Shown: positions 16,163 through 23,442, counted from the stretch's first letter. The stretch: 28,957 bases of DNA from Bacteroidales bacterium UBA4866 (GCA_002399565.1 DHDW01000037.1:30139-59095), one strand, 5' to 3'. Numbers and translations are program-made. The notes: generated from the sequence alone by a model not told the origin.

Positions 16163-16169
16163 CCTCCTT
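16163..16169 (-). promoter_or_regulatory. Strong Shine-Dalgarno AAGGAGG before the 281-aa gene
   Basis: The minus strand reads AAGGAGG with 5 bases to the ATG at 16157. It decides the start among several possible methionines and is stronger than the leaders of most genes in this window. Confidence 0.75.
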
Positions 16170-16240
16170 AAATCATTAATATTATATATTCCACTTTCTT
16201 TAAGCAATAAAATACTTAACTATTATTTACATTCTTCTGG

Positions 16241-16248
16241 CAAATATA
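16241..16248 (-). promoter_or_regulatory. Candidate promoter -7 element TATATTTG for the 281-aa gene
   Basis: The minus strand reads TATATTTG, a full TAnnTTTG match, 83 bases before the ATG, so it would give a leader of roughly 75-80 bases, longer than elsewhere in the window. Confidence 0.5.
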
Positions 16249-16336
16249 CAATTTATTCATTAATTAATTTTTGTTGGCAATAAATAGACTGATAAATAAC
16301 TATTGAAAACTAAAAATCTAATTTACAACCATAGCT

Positions 16337-16382
16337 AATCTAAAATAGGTTATATGTTTTAATTTGTTTTTGCTTACTTTTG
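16337..16382. repeat. Direct repeat copy B (in front of the permease gene)
   Basis: Forty-six bases that repeat the end of the barrel gene (copy A, 15235-15281), including a now non-coding copy of its last codons and stop. It ends in the TACTTTTG promoter element and abuts the permease start codon. Confidence 0.88.
16375..16382 (+). promoter_or_regulatory. Promoter -7 element TACTTTTG almost on the permease start codon
   Basis: TACTTTTG matches TAnnTTTG but ends only 4 bases before the ATG at 16387. Transcription from it would begin at or next to the start codon, which would give a leaderless message. TATG at 16353-16356, 18 bases upstream, is a weak -33 candidate. Confidence 0.5.
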
Positions 16383-16386
16383 CAAA

Positions 16387-17604
16387 ATGAACTATGAGTA
16401 TTTTCTTGCAAAGAGATTGATTAAGCGTAAGGGTAAAAATCTTTCTCGTCCTATTATAATTATTGCAACTCTAAGCATTACTCTTGGAGTAGCGGTTATG
16501 ATTCTTTCTATTTCAATTCTTCAAGGTTTTAAATCGGAAATTAAGGAAAAGATTGTTGGTTTTGCATCTCATGTTCAAGTTCTCCCCTATAATTTAAAGC
16601 TTTCAGAAAGTTTGGATGGCATTTATCTCTCTCAAAAGGAGAAAGAAGAGCTTTTAAGAATTGATAATGTAAAATCTATAAGTCCTTTTGCCACTAAGGG
16701 AGGAGTTATAAAAACAAAAACAGACTTCCAAGGCATTGTGTTAAAGGGAGTAGATAAGGATTATGACACTACTTTCTTTCATCACTATATGAATAAGGGA
16801 AGGTTTCTTAATTTAAAGACTGATAATAATTCAGAGGCATTGGTTTCAAAAGTTGTTGCTGATAAACTAAATTTGTCTATTGGAGATAAATTAAGGGTGT
16901 TTTTCTATATTGATAATAACTATAGAGCAAGAGCTTTTAACATAGTAGGGATTTACGAAACAGGACTTAGCGACTATGATGAGAGATTTGTTATTTGTGA
17001 TATTTCTCAGATACAAAGTTTAAATTCATGGGGAAAGGATACTGTTGAAGGTTATGAAATATTGCTTAAGAACTTCTCTCTTTTAGAACAAACTTCCCAA
17101 CAGATTTACTATTCTTTAGGAGAGAATATGACAATTCAAACAATTGAAGAGATAGAGCCTAATTTGTTTTCTTGGCTAAGCTTATTAGATAGTAATGTTA
17201 TTTTGATTTTAATTATAATGATGCTTGTTTCAATTGTTACCATTACTTCAACTCTTCTAATAATTATTTTTGAACAAACAACCACAATTGGAGTTTTGAA
17301 GAGCATGGGCTCAACAAGCAAAAGCATTATTAAGATTTTTCTTTACAATGCAACTTATATTATTCTTCGAGGACTTTTGTTTGGAAATGTTTTAGCCTTA
17401 GGGATTGCTTTTGTGCAAGCTAAATTTAATATTTTCACTCTACCACAAGAGAGTTATTTCTTAACTTCTGTTCCAATAGAGATTTCAGCCATCCAAATCA
17501 TAATGGTTAATCTTGTAACAATCATAATTTGTCTGGCTGCTCTATTAATTCCTGCTCGAAGCATAAGTAAAATTGACCCTATTAAGAGTATTCGTTTCGA
17601 TTAG
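16387..17604 (+). CDS. LolC/LolE-type FtsX-fold ABC transporter permease (405 aa)
   Basis: Inner-membrane permease of the type that pulls lipoproteins out of the inner membrane for transfer to the outer membrane. The N-terminus MNYEYFLAKRLIKRKGKNLS is typical of the LolC/E family. Helix 1 (about 22-45) is followed by a large periplasmic MacB-like domain (about 46-260; SHVQVLPYN, LSIGDKLRVFF, FNIVGIYETG) and three C-terminal helices (about 268-296, 315-340, 365-392) of the FtsX fold, with GVLKSMGSTSKSIIKIFLYN between them. The cytoplasmic ATPase (LolD-like) is not in the window, so assembly with a partner encoded elsewhere is assumed. The start is fixed by family similarity, which makes the very close upstream promoter element notable. 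The stop codon overlaps that of the convergent downstream gene. Confidence 0.88.
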   Translation: MNYEYFLAKRLIKRKGKNLSRPIIIIATLSITLGVAVMILSISILQGFKSEIKEKIVGFASHVQVLPYNLKLSESLDGIYLSQKEKEELLRIDNVKSISPFATKGGVIKTKTDFQGIVLKGVDKDYDTTFFHHYMNKGRFLNLKTDNNSEALVSKVVADKLNLSIGDKLRVFFYIDNNYRARAFNIVGIYETGLSDYDERFVICDISQIQSLNSWGKDTVEGYEILLKNFSLLEQTSQQIYYSLGENMTIQTIEEIEPNLFSWLSLLDSNVILILIIMMLVSIVTITSTLLIIIFEQTTTIGVLKSMGSTSKSIIKIFLYNATYIILRGLLFGNVLALGIAFVQAKFNIFTLPQESYFLTSVPIEISAIQIIMVNLVTIIICLAALLIPARSISKIDPIKSIRFD

Positions 17605-20600
17605 AGAATATCCTTACCTATTGTCCCAATAAGACTTTCTAAATATTCATTTGTCTGATAATAGGAAATTCTTTTTTCAATCTCTTTTTGTTTTTCTTCC
17701 AAAAGCTCTTGCTTATCTTTGCTTAAGTTATGTGCTTTAGATAAAAAGCTGTTAAAATATTGCTTATGTTTTTTCCATAGAGATAGGTCATATTCTTGTT
17801 TAGCTTTCAATCTTTCCTTATACCATTGACTATTTAAAACATAATCTCTACTAAACATATCTCTTATCTCTTTTGAATCAATTCCTTTGCCTTCAAACTC
17901 TCCATTCACCATAATATTTAAAAGGGCTTTCAAAGGTGGGATTGCTCTTTCAACTGATCCATCTTCAAAATAGTTCTTTGCAACAATTGCATAGTTCTCT
18001 ACAATATTATTTATTCCATCTACAAATTCATCCATACTTTGTAATTCTGGTTGTAGCATATCATCTTCAAAGACAACATTAGGATTTTCAAATACTCTTC
18101 CAAAATAATGGTTGACGAAATGTTTTGTTATTCTATAACCCAAAACAGAGGCTTTAACAATCTTGCCATTATATACAAAATCATTTAGCTTTTCAAGCCC
18201 TTTATCCTCAATCATAAACTCTGGATTTGTTTCCCTTGCACTTAGTCTTGACCAAAGCTCAGGAATCAAAAGACTTATATCATGAGATATTTTGTATTTA
18301 CTCCCAATGTGTCCTGCTGGAGTTGTAAAGCCATTATAACCTGTAAGGATGTAAGAAAGGAGTGCATTATTGAGGTCTGTAACTGCGCAAAGAGCATTGA
18401 AAGCTGCTTTTGTTAAAGCTCCTTCGCTTCCTGCCCCTGTTGTAGAAGGCGACTTTCCTGTTAGGCTACAAATAAAGTCCATAAACAATTCTGGCAACTC
18501 TTGATAATGAATAGGATTATATACCGCCAAAGGTCTAATCCCTTCTGCCTTCGGATTATTTCTCCTTCCAGGCAAAACAGCATTTACAGCCAAGTGTAAG
18601 TTCTCATCCGCATTAAGATTTCTTGCAAGTCTCATCCCTACTTCTGCAACATACTTATTGAACGGATTAACAATATCATCTCTTGTTTGAAGATAACGAA
18701 CATTTGCAGAAGGCTTACCATTAACAATGCGAGGATGAGCCGAAGAAACAAAATAAGATGAGTCTTGGCTTTCAGCAACATCTTTAATTAAGTTTTGCAT
18801 TGGAAGAGTAAAATTGTCGAAATTAATAACATCTTCTATCATTTCTTTTGCATCTTCAATACTTAATGGCTCAAAATTGGAGATGAAGGTGTTTGGACTT
18901 GCGATATCTTCCTCTGCCTTTTTGTCGTAGCCACGTATAATTGCATCATCGGGACGTTGGAAGAAACGATACTCACAGTTCTCTGTTATTTTAACACTTG
19001 GATTATCTTTTGCCTTTCCAACATTACCTAATACTTTGGTTGGGACAACAATGGAAGCTGTTATATCGTCTTCCATTTGCAATTTATCGGCTTGAGCATA
19101 ATCTTGTCTAAGCTTGAATGTTCTCCACTTTCCATTCTCTTGAAATCCTACTCTTAAATAACGAGCAAATATCTTCTTATCTTCAAACTTAAGCTCGTTT
19201 CCATTAATTCCATTTAAAATATCCACACTAAAATGTTTCTTCCAATCATCTTTCCACTCCTCTTTATAGAAACGTTTAACAATAAAAGCCAAACCTTTAA
19301 TATATTGTGGAATGCTTTTTAACCAAGAGTTATATTCATCGGTGTATTTGCTTGAAACATTAAGGAGCTTAATTACAGAACCCATTGAACGCTTACTATC
19401 TAAGAAAGTTCTACTCATTGGGATTGCACCTTCAATACCTTTAAATCTTCTTGAGTAATCATAATTAAATATCTCTCCAATTTTATTAAAGTCATGCTCA
19501 AAATCACTAACAAAGAATGGACTTGAAATTATTGCATCAAGAATAGATTTTGATATTTCACTCTTACCTCCTCCTGAAACAGTGCAAGGCTTGTGGCAAA
19601 ACGTTCCATCTCCATAAACTTCAATTAAACGATAATTTGCAGCTCCCATATATTTTTCCATTCTAAACTTTGAGCCATTTGGTAGTATATAAATATTATT
19701 GGGAAGGAGTTTGAGCTTTTGAGTTTTTTGATCTTTTTCCCAAGTTATTGATTGAGTCCTAACATTAAATTCAACGTTTTCAGAAAGGTAATATATATTT
19801 TTATATTCTTTGTCTATTGCATATCCAGAAGGAAAAACTTCAATTTTGTCAGAAAGACTATCTATTGTGTTTTTGAAGGAATATTTAATTTTAGATGGTT
19901 TTGCCATATAGTAATCACCTTGATTATAGGCAGGGAAAACCAATGCTCCTCCTGCATGCTCTTCTTCAGTGTTTCCAAAAAGATTTGAAGAGTAGCTAAT
20001 CATGGTTTTGATTTCTTTCTTTGAATAACCAAAATAATTATCCGCAATAACTGTAACTATTATTCCTTCATCGTTTCTAACGGTTAGTTTAAAGGATTGT
20101 CCATCATTATAAAGCTCATCTTCTTTTCCCCAACACATTCCATCTCTCTTTTGTCGTAATGTTGCATCTGAAATATGCGGAAGACCAACTTCTTTTTTAG
20201 TTAGTTTGGTTAGTTGTGGAGCTAAAACTACGCAACCAGTATGTCCTGTCCAATGTAAAACATCTAATGCTGAGTCATTCTTAAAATGATAAGGACTACC
20301 TCCATTTCCAAATATGCTTTCTACAAAATCAAGATTACTGACAAGACTTCCTGGAGCAAAGAATCTTACTTCCATTGTCTTTCTTTCCGTTAATCCTTTT
20401 ACCTCAGGGCATACAATTGGATGAAGTAATAAGGATACAAAGCTTTTTGCAGGTTTTGGATTATTGGCAGTATAGGGAATATTTAATATATCTGTATTTT
20501 GAGAAAAAGCTTTAGAAAAAATATATTTTGCAGCATTTATAGGGACAGCTTTAGTATTATTGGGTATTGAAAGACCTCCTTCTGCAACGTGAAAAACTCC

Positions 20601-21050
20601 TTTTGTAGTTCTCCTATCTTTCACAGGATTGTGTAATACCCCTTGCTTAATTCTATAAGATGAGACATATTCAGAAATATATCTATCTTCTCCCTTAGGT
20701 ATAGATAATTCTCTTGCTACACCATAGTTATCAAGAGTAAATGTTTTATTTGGCAATTTAACATCATCAACTCCTTCAACATCCTTAAAATATTTTGTAA
20801 GAAAATTCTGAATTCTTTCATCACTTGGACAAAGCCCTTTTGCTAACAAATCTTCATTTTCTTTGTAGTTATCAATTAAACCTTTAATAATATCTATTAA
20901 GTTAGAATCCTTTTGATTTGTTTTATTACTTTCATCAATTGGTAAATCCAAAGCTATAAGTCTTAAATTGATGTAGTGATGTAGAAGTTCGGACGAAAGA
21001 GAGTCATTTCCTTCTTTCTTAATTCCTAATTTTTGAAGTATATCTTCCAT
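17601..21050 (-). CDS. PPi-type phosphoenolpyruvate carboxykinase (1149 aa)
   Basis: I identify this from its unusual size and sequence as diphosphate-dependent PEPCK, which interconverts PEP + CO2 + phosphate with oxaloacetate + PPi in the cytosol and uses no nucleotide. It is about twice the length of ATP- or GTP-dependent PEPCK. Segments I associate with this family are HWTGHTGCVVLAP, a GYSKKEIKTMISYSSNLFG and EEEHAGGALVFPAY pair (about 340-375), a glycine-rich SGGGKSEISKS kinase-type loop (about 491-501), PGRRNNPKAEGIRPLAVYNP, TGAGSEGALTKAAFNAL and the late ERAIPPLKALLNIM. No signal peptide or membrane helix is present. No promoter is clear; a terminator lies between it and hpf. If the family call is wrong, it remains a large soluble protein of unknown function. 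I am fairly sure of the family but cannot verify it by search. Confidence 0.78.
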   Translation of the reverse strand: MEDILQKLGIKKEGNDSLSSELLHHYINLRLIALDLPIDESNKTNQKDSNLIDIIKGLIDNYKENEDLLAKGLCPSDERIQNFLTKYFKDVEGVDDVKLPNKTFTLDNYGVARELSIPKGEDRYISEYVSSYRIKQGVLHNPVKDRRTTKGVFHVAEGGLSIPNNTKAVPINAAKYIFSKAFSQNTDILNIPYTANNPKPAKSFVSLLLHPIVCPEVKGLTERKTMEVRFFAPGSLVSNLDFVESIFGNGGSPYHFKNDSALDVLHWTGHTGCVVLAPQLTKLTKKEVGLPHISDATLRQKRDGMCWGKEDELYNDGQSFKLTVRNDEGIIVTVIADNYFGYSKKEIKTMISYSSNLFGNTEEEHAGGALVFPAYNQGDYYMAKPSKIKYSFKNTIDSLSDKIEVFPSGYAIDKEYKNIYYLSENVEFNVRTQSITWEKDQKTQKLKLLPNNIYILPNGSKFRMEKYMGAANYRLIEVYGDGTFCHKPCTVSGGGKSEISKSILDAIISSPFFVSDFEHDFNKIGEIFNYDYSRRFKGIEGAIPMSRTFLDSKRSMGSVIKLLNVSSKYTDEYNSWLKSIPQYIKGLAFIVKRFYKEEWKDDWKKHFSVDILNGINGNELKFEDKKIFARYLRVGFQENGKWRTFKLRQDYAQADKLQMEDDITASIVVPTKVLGNVGKAKDNPSVKITENCEYRFFQRPDDAIIRGYDKKAEEDIASPNTFISNFEPLSIEDAKEMIEDVINFDNFTLPMQNLIKDVAESQDSSYFVSSAHPRIVNGKPSANVRYLQTRDDIVNPFNKYVAEVGMRLARNLNADENLHLAVNAVLPGRRNNPKAEGIRPLAVYNPIHYQELPELFMDFICSLTGKSPSTTGAGSEGALTKAAFNALCAVTDLNNALLSYILTGYNGFTTPAGHIGSKYKISHDISLLIPELWSRLSARETNPEFMIEDKGLEKLNDFVYNGKIVKASVLGYRITKHFVNHYFGRVFENPNVVFEDDMLQPELQSMDEFVDGINNIVENYAIVAKNYFEDGSVERAIPPLKALLNIMVNGEFEGKGIDSKEIRDMFSRDYVLNSQWYKERLKAKQEYDLSLWKKHKQYFNSFLSKAHNLSKDKQELLEEKQKEIEKRISYYQTNEYLESLIGTIGKDIL

Positions 21051-21079
21051 ATTATATTTATATAATTTGTTTTCTCATA

Positions 21080-21109
21080 AAAAGAGTCCCACATTTTGAA
21101 TGTGGGACT
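21080..21109 (-). terminator. Terminator downstream of hpf
   Basis: A perfect 11-bp stem (AGTCCCACATT with AATGTGGGACT, 21085-21109) with a 3-base loop is followed on the minus strand by CTTTTT. It ends the hpf transcript just before the PPi-PEPCK gene. Confidence 0.85.
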
Positions 21110-21149
21110 AATTTTACACTTAAATTTGTTTATTTAATTGATAACTCGT

Positions 21150-21440
21150 TTATTTATCTTTTCTATGTTTGTCTATCTGTGCCTTTATCGCATCAATGCA
21201 ATCTTGAGTGCATTTTTCGAAACTGTCTCCTTGCTTTGAGGCAAAAAGATTATATCCTCTTACTAATAATTTTAAGTCTACAATTTTATTATTTTCTGAC
21301 TCAGGTTTATCCACTTTAAGGGTTACCTCTGCTCCCAAATTATCTGGTTCCAATTTGTCTAATTTTGAAACTTTGTCAATTATGAAGTCTTCAAGCTTAT
21401 CTGCCATACGAAACTTCACTGCGTTAATGTTAATGTTCAT
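21150..21440 (-). CDS. hpf: Ribosome hibernation-promoting factor, short HPF/RaiA family (96 aa)
   Basis: Small protein with the beta-alpha-beta-beta-beta-alpha pattern of the HPF/RaiA family: MNININAVKFRMADKLEDFI, KVSKLDKL, EVTLKVDKP and a second helix GDSFEKCTQDCIDAIKAQI. It binds the 30S decoding region and stabilises inactive ribosomes under low energy. At 96 residues it is the short form, without the dimerisation domain of long HPF. It follows xerC by 45 bases. A perfect 8-base Shine-Dalgarno (AAGGAGGT) lies 5 bases before the ATG, which is unusual in Bacteroidota and may make its translation depend on ribosome state. A terminator follows at 21085-21109. It has no promoter of its own that I can see, so it is probably transcribed with xerC. 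Confidence 0.92.
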   Translation of the reverse strand: MNININAVKFRMADKLEDFIIDKVSKLDKLEPDNLGAEVTLKVDKPESENNKIVDLKLLVRGYNLFASKQGDSFEKCTQDCIDAIKAQIDKHRKDK

Positions 21441-21445
21441 ATTAA

Positions 21446-21453
21446 ACCTCCTT
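21446..21453 (-). promoter_or_regulatory. Perfect Shine-Dalgarno AAGGAGGT before hpf
   Basis: Eight bases fully complementary to the usual 16S rRNA 3' end, with 5 bases to the ATG at 21440. It is the strongest such site in the window. Confidence 0.8.
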
Positions 21454-21485
21454 TGTTATTTGTTTAAGTAAAATATTTATTACTT

Positions 21486-22364
21486 TTATTCACTTCTTGG
21501 GTGTGTTTGTTTATAAACGCTTTTTAGCCTCTCAATAGTATTATGAGTGTAAATTTGTGTTGCTTCTAAAGATTGATGCCCCAACAACTCCTTCACATTC
21601 ATTATATCTGCTCCTTCATTTATTAAATGTGTTGCAAAAGTATGTCTTAAAATATGAGGAGTTTTTCTTTCCACATTGGCAACAGATAGATATTTTTTCA
21701 CAATTTTATCCAATTGAGCTATTGAAAGAACCTTATAATTATCATTTACAAACAGAGTTTTCTCATCAACATCTAATGCTTTCTTTTGCTCCAAATATTC
21801 CTTGAGTAAACTTATTATTTTGTTTCCTATTGGTATAACTCTCTCTTTTCTTCTCTTTCCGAACACTCTTAACTCTTGCTTTGAAAACTCAAAATCCTTT
21901 TCTTCCAAACTTAGTAGTTCTGACTTTCTTATTCCTGTTGCATAAAGAAGTGAGATTATTAGCTTATCTCTTTTCCCATAAAAACTATCTTCATATTCAA
22001 TATTATGAATAATCTTATCCATATCATCTTCCATTATAAAAATAGGATTTCTTTTTGAAGATTTAATTGGAGGTATTTTCAAAAGAGGATTTTTCTCAAC
22101 TTCCTGAGCTTTGATTAAAAAGCGGAAATATGTCCGTAAAGAAGCTATCTTGCGATTTATTGAACGATTGCATATTTTGTCTTTGCTCTGTTGCATAATC
22201 CAATCTCTTATCATATCTGAATTAACATCTTTAGCATCTGTTTTATCAAAAACCTCTTTGATGTATTGTTCAAATTGTTTTAAATCGGTTTTATAAGCAG
22301 TTACTGTATTGATGGAGTAATGCTTTTCAGTAATTAAATAGTTGATAAATTCGTCCAATTTCAC
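21486..22364 (-). CDS. xerC: Tyrosine recombinase XerC/XerD family (292 aa from GTG)
   Basis: Cytosolic site-specific recombinase of the kind that resolves chromosome dimers at dif. An N-terminal SAM-like core-binding domain (1-90) precedes the catalytic domain, which keeps all catalytic residues: R146 (ATGIRKSEL), K170, H237 and R240 (HILRHTFATH), H263 (GHQSLEATQ) and nucleophile Y272. I chose the GTG at 22364, giving MKLDEFINYL, which is the family's usual N-terminus; an in-frame TTG at 22382 would lie in the rpsU terminator hairpin. The neighbours rpsU and hpf match a gene order frequent in Bacteroidota, so a housekeeping Xer rather than a mobile-element integrase is likely. Whether it is XerC or XerD cannot be settled here. 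Confidence 0.9.
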   Translation of the reverse strand: MKLDEFINYLITEKHYSINTVTAYKTDLKQFEQYIKEVFDKTDAKDVNSDMIRDWIMQQSKDKICNRSINRKIASLRTYFRFLIKAQEVEKNPLLKIPPIKSSKRNPIFIMEDDMDKIIHNIEYEDSFYGKRDKLIISLLYATGIRKSELLSLEEKDFEFSKQELRVFGKRRKERVIPIGNKIISLLKEYLEQKKALDVDEKTLFVNDNYKVLSIAQLDKIVKKYLSVANVERKTPHILRHTFATHLINEGADIMNVKELLGHQSLEATQIYTHNTIERLKSVYKQTHPRSE

Positions 22365-22375
22365 GTAGCGAATAT

Positions 22376-22415
22376 ACAACAAAAAAGGCCTGAAAACAAA
22401 TTTCCAGACCTTTTT
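22376..22415 (-). terminator. Terminator between rpsU and xerC
   Basis: An 11-bp stem (AAAAAGGTCTG with CAGGCCTTTTT on the minus strand, one G-U pair) is followed by a T-rich run (TTTTTTGTTGT). It lies between the rpsU stop and the xerC start. As no xerC promoter is visible, readthrough may feed xerC and hpf. Confidence 0.8.
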
Positions 22416-22435
22416 ATTTATGATTAAAGCGTAAA

Positions 22436-22633
22436 CTATTTATCCAATGCTTGTTGTCTAAGATTTTGGATATAAATAGCCTTTCTCTTACGCTCTCTTG
22501 CTATTACAGAAGGTTTATCAAATTGTTTTCTTGCGCGTAATTCTCTAACAACGCCTGTCTTTTCAAATTTTCTCTTTAATTTCTTAAGAGCTCTTTCAAT
22601 GTTTTCGCCTTCTTTAATAGGAATAATAATCAT
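22436..22633 (-). CDS. rpsU: 30S ribosomal protein bS21 (65 aa)
   Basis: Short, very basic protein (MIIIPIKEGENIERALKKLK..., then ELRARKQFDKPSVIARERKR) with the bS21 pattern and normal Bacteroidota length. bS21 sits on the 30S platform near the 3' end of 16S rRNA. In this phylum it is known to help cover the anti-Shine-Dalgarno sequence. It has its own TATCTTTG promoter 46 bases upstream, a GAGGT anti-SD-complementary site 7 bases before the ATG, and a terminator after it. An anti-SD-dependent leader on the gene for the protein that hides the anti-SD would allow feedback control; that is inference from known biology and the visible site. Confidence 0.95.
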   Translation of the reverse strand: MIIIPIKEGENIERALKKLKRKFEKTGVVRELRARKQFDKPSVIARERKRKAIYIQNLRQQALDK

Positions 22634-22640
22634 AATTAAT

Positions 22641-22645
22641 ACCTC
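22641..22645 (-). promoter_or_regulatory. Shine-Dalgarno-like GAGGT before rpsU
   Basis: On the minus strand AAAGAGGT ends 7 bases before the ATG at 22633; GAGGT pairs with the anti-SD core. It is a shorter site than the one before hpf. Confidence 0.55.
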
Positions 22646-22679
22646 TTTCTTTTAAATTATTAAATATTTTTTGAGTGTG

Positions 22680-22687
22680 CAAAGATA
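22680..22687 (-). promoter_or_regulatory. Promoter -7 element TATCTTTG for rpsU
   Basis: The minus strand reads TATCTTTG, 46 bases before the rpsU start and just past the thioesterase stop, giving a leader of about 40 bases. Confidence 0.65.
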
Positions 22688-22698
22688 CAACTTATTTT

Positions 22699-23124
22699 CT
22701 ATTTTCCTAATTTTTCAAATAATATTTTAGTCATCCATACAGGGGGACGTATTGGACGATTGGTTTTTATATCAACAAATGCAAGAGAATTATATCCCTG
22801 AGCAATTAGTGTAGTTTTGTCATTTTCTTCCTTTCTAAAAACCTCGTATCTAAAATTAAACTTAGAACAAGGCATTTCATCAATAAAGGTTCTGATTGTT
22901 AAAACATCATCGTAGTAAGAAGGCGATATATATTTGCAGTATTGATCAACTAAAGGCATAATTACTCCTCTTTGTTCAATTTGGTTGTAAGGAAAACCTA
23001 AATTACGCATGGTTTCGGTTCTTCCTTTCTCAAAATACAAAAAATAAACACTATTATGAACAACTCCCATTTTGTCAGTGTCATAATATTCTACTCTAAT
23101 TTCTCGATCAAATGAATATAACAT
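22699..23124 (-). CDS. Acyl-CoA thioesterase, YbgC-like 4HBT hotdog family (141 aa)
   Basis: A single hotdog-fold domain of the 4-hydroxybenzoyl-CoA thioesterase type, which hydrolyses short acyl-CoA thioesters in the cytosol. The signature is YYDTDKMGVVHNSVYFLYFE followed by GRTETMR, with the catalytic aspartate in DTDKMG. The family's later strands are visible (SKFNFRYEVFR, GYNSLAFVD). A longer in-frame ATG at 23187 is unlikely: its extra 21 residues are encoded across the rpmB terminator hairpin (23149-23175). The ATG at 23124 gives MLYSFDREIRVEYYDTDKMG, as in homologs. No promoter of its own was found between the terminator and the start, so it probably relies on readthrough. The natural substrate is not evident. 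Confidence 0.88.
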   Translation of the reverse strand: MLYSFDREIRVEYYDTDKMGVVHNSVYFLYFEKGRTETMRNLGFPYNQIEQRGVIMPLVDQYCKYISPSYYDDVLTIRTFIDEMPCSKFNFRYEVFRKEENDKTTLIAQGYNSLAFVDIKTNRPIRPPVWMTKILFEKLGK

Positions 23125-23142
23125 AACTTCTATATTTATAAA

Positions 23143-23175
23143 TAAAAAACTGTCTCCAAAAAAATTGAAGACAGT
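23143..23175 (-). terminator. Terminator downstream of rpmB
   Basis: A 9-bp stem (ACTGTCTTC with GGAGACAGT on the minus strand, one G-T pair) with a 9-base loop is followed by TTTTTTATTT. It ends the rpmB message. Confidence 0.8.
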
Positions 23176-23202
23176 ATTATTAACCAATAAAAATATATAT
23201 TA

Positions 23203-23442
23203 TTATAATTTTATTATACCTTTTTCAATTGAATTTTCTAAGCAAGCCATAATGCCTTTCTTATTGATAGTACGCATTCCTGCAGCAGAAACTTTCAATG
23301 TAACCCAAATATTTTCTTCTGGAATAAAGAATTTCTTTGTTTGAAGATTTGGATAAAACTTTCTCTTTGTTTTGATATTTGAGTGAGAAACTTTATGTCC
23401 TGACATTACCTTCTTTCCTGTTATTTCACAAATCTTAGACAT
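23203..23442 (-). CDS. rpmB: 50S ribosomal protein bL28 (79 aa)
   Basis: The N-terminus MSKICEITGKKVMSGHKVSH, the KTKRKFYPNLQ segment and VSAAGMRTINKKG are characteristic of bL28, and the length is normal for the phylum. It is a structural protein of the large ribosomal subunit. In many Bacteroidota rpmB is followed by rpmG (bL33) and a DUF4295 gene; here it is followed directly by a terminator and a thioesterase gene, so that cluster is absent at this locus. A weak promoter candidate lies about 45 bases upstream. Confidence 0.95.
   Translation of the reverse strand: MSKICEITGKKVMSGHKVSHSNIKTKRKFYPNLQTKKFFIPEENIWVTLKVSAAGMRTINKKGIMACLENSIEKGIIKL

Noticed and set aside
23125..23187. Longer start for the thioesterase
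   Set aside because: The extra codons span the rpmB terminator hairpin, and homologs begin near the ATG at 23124.
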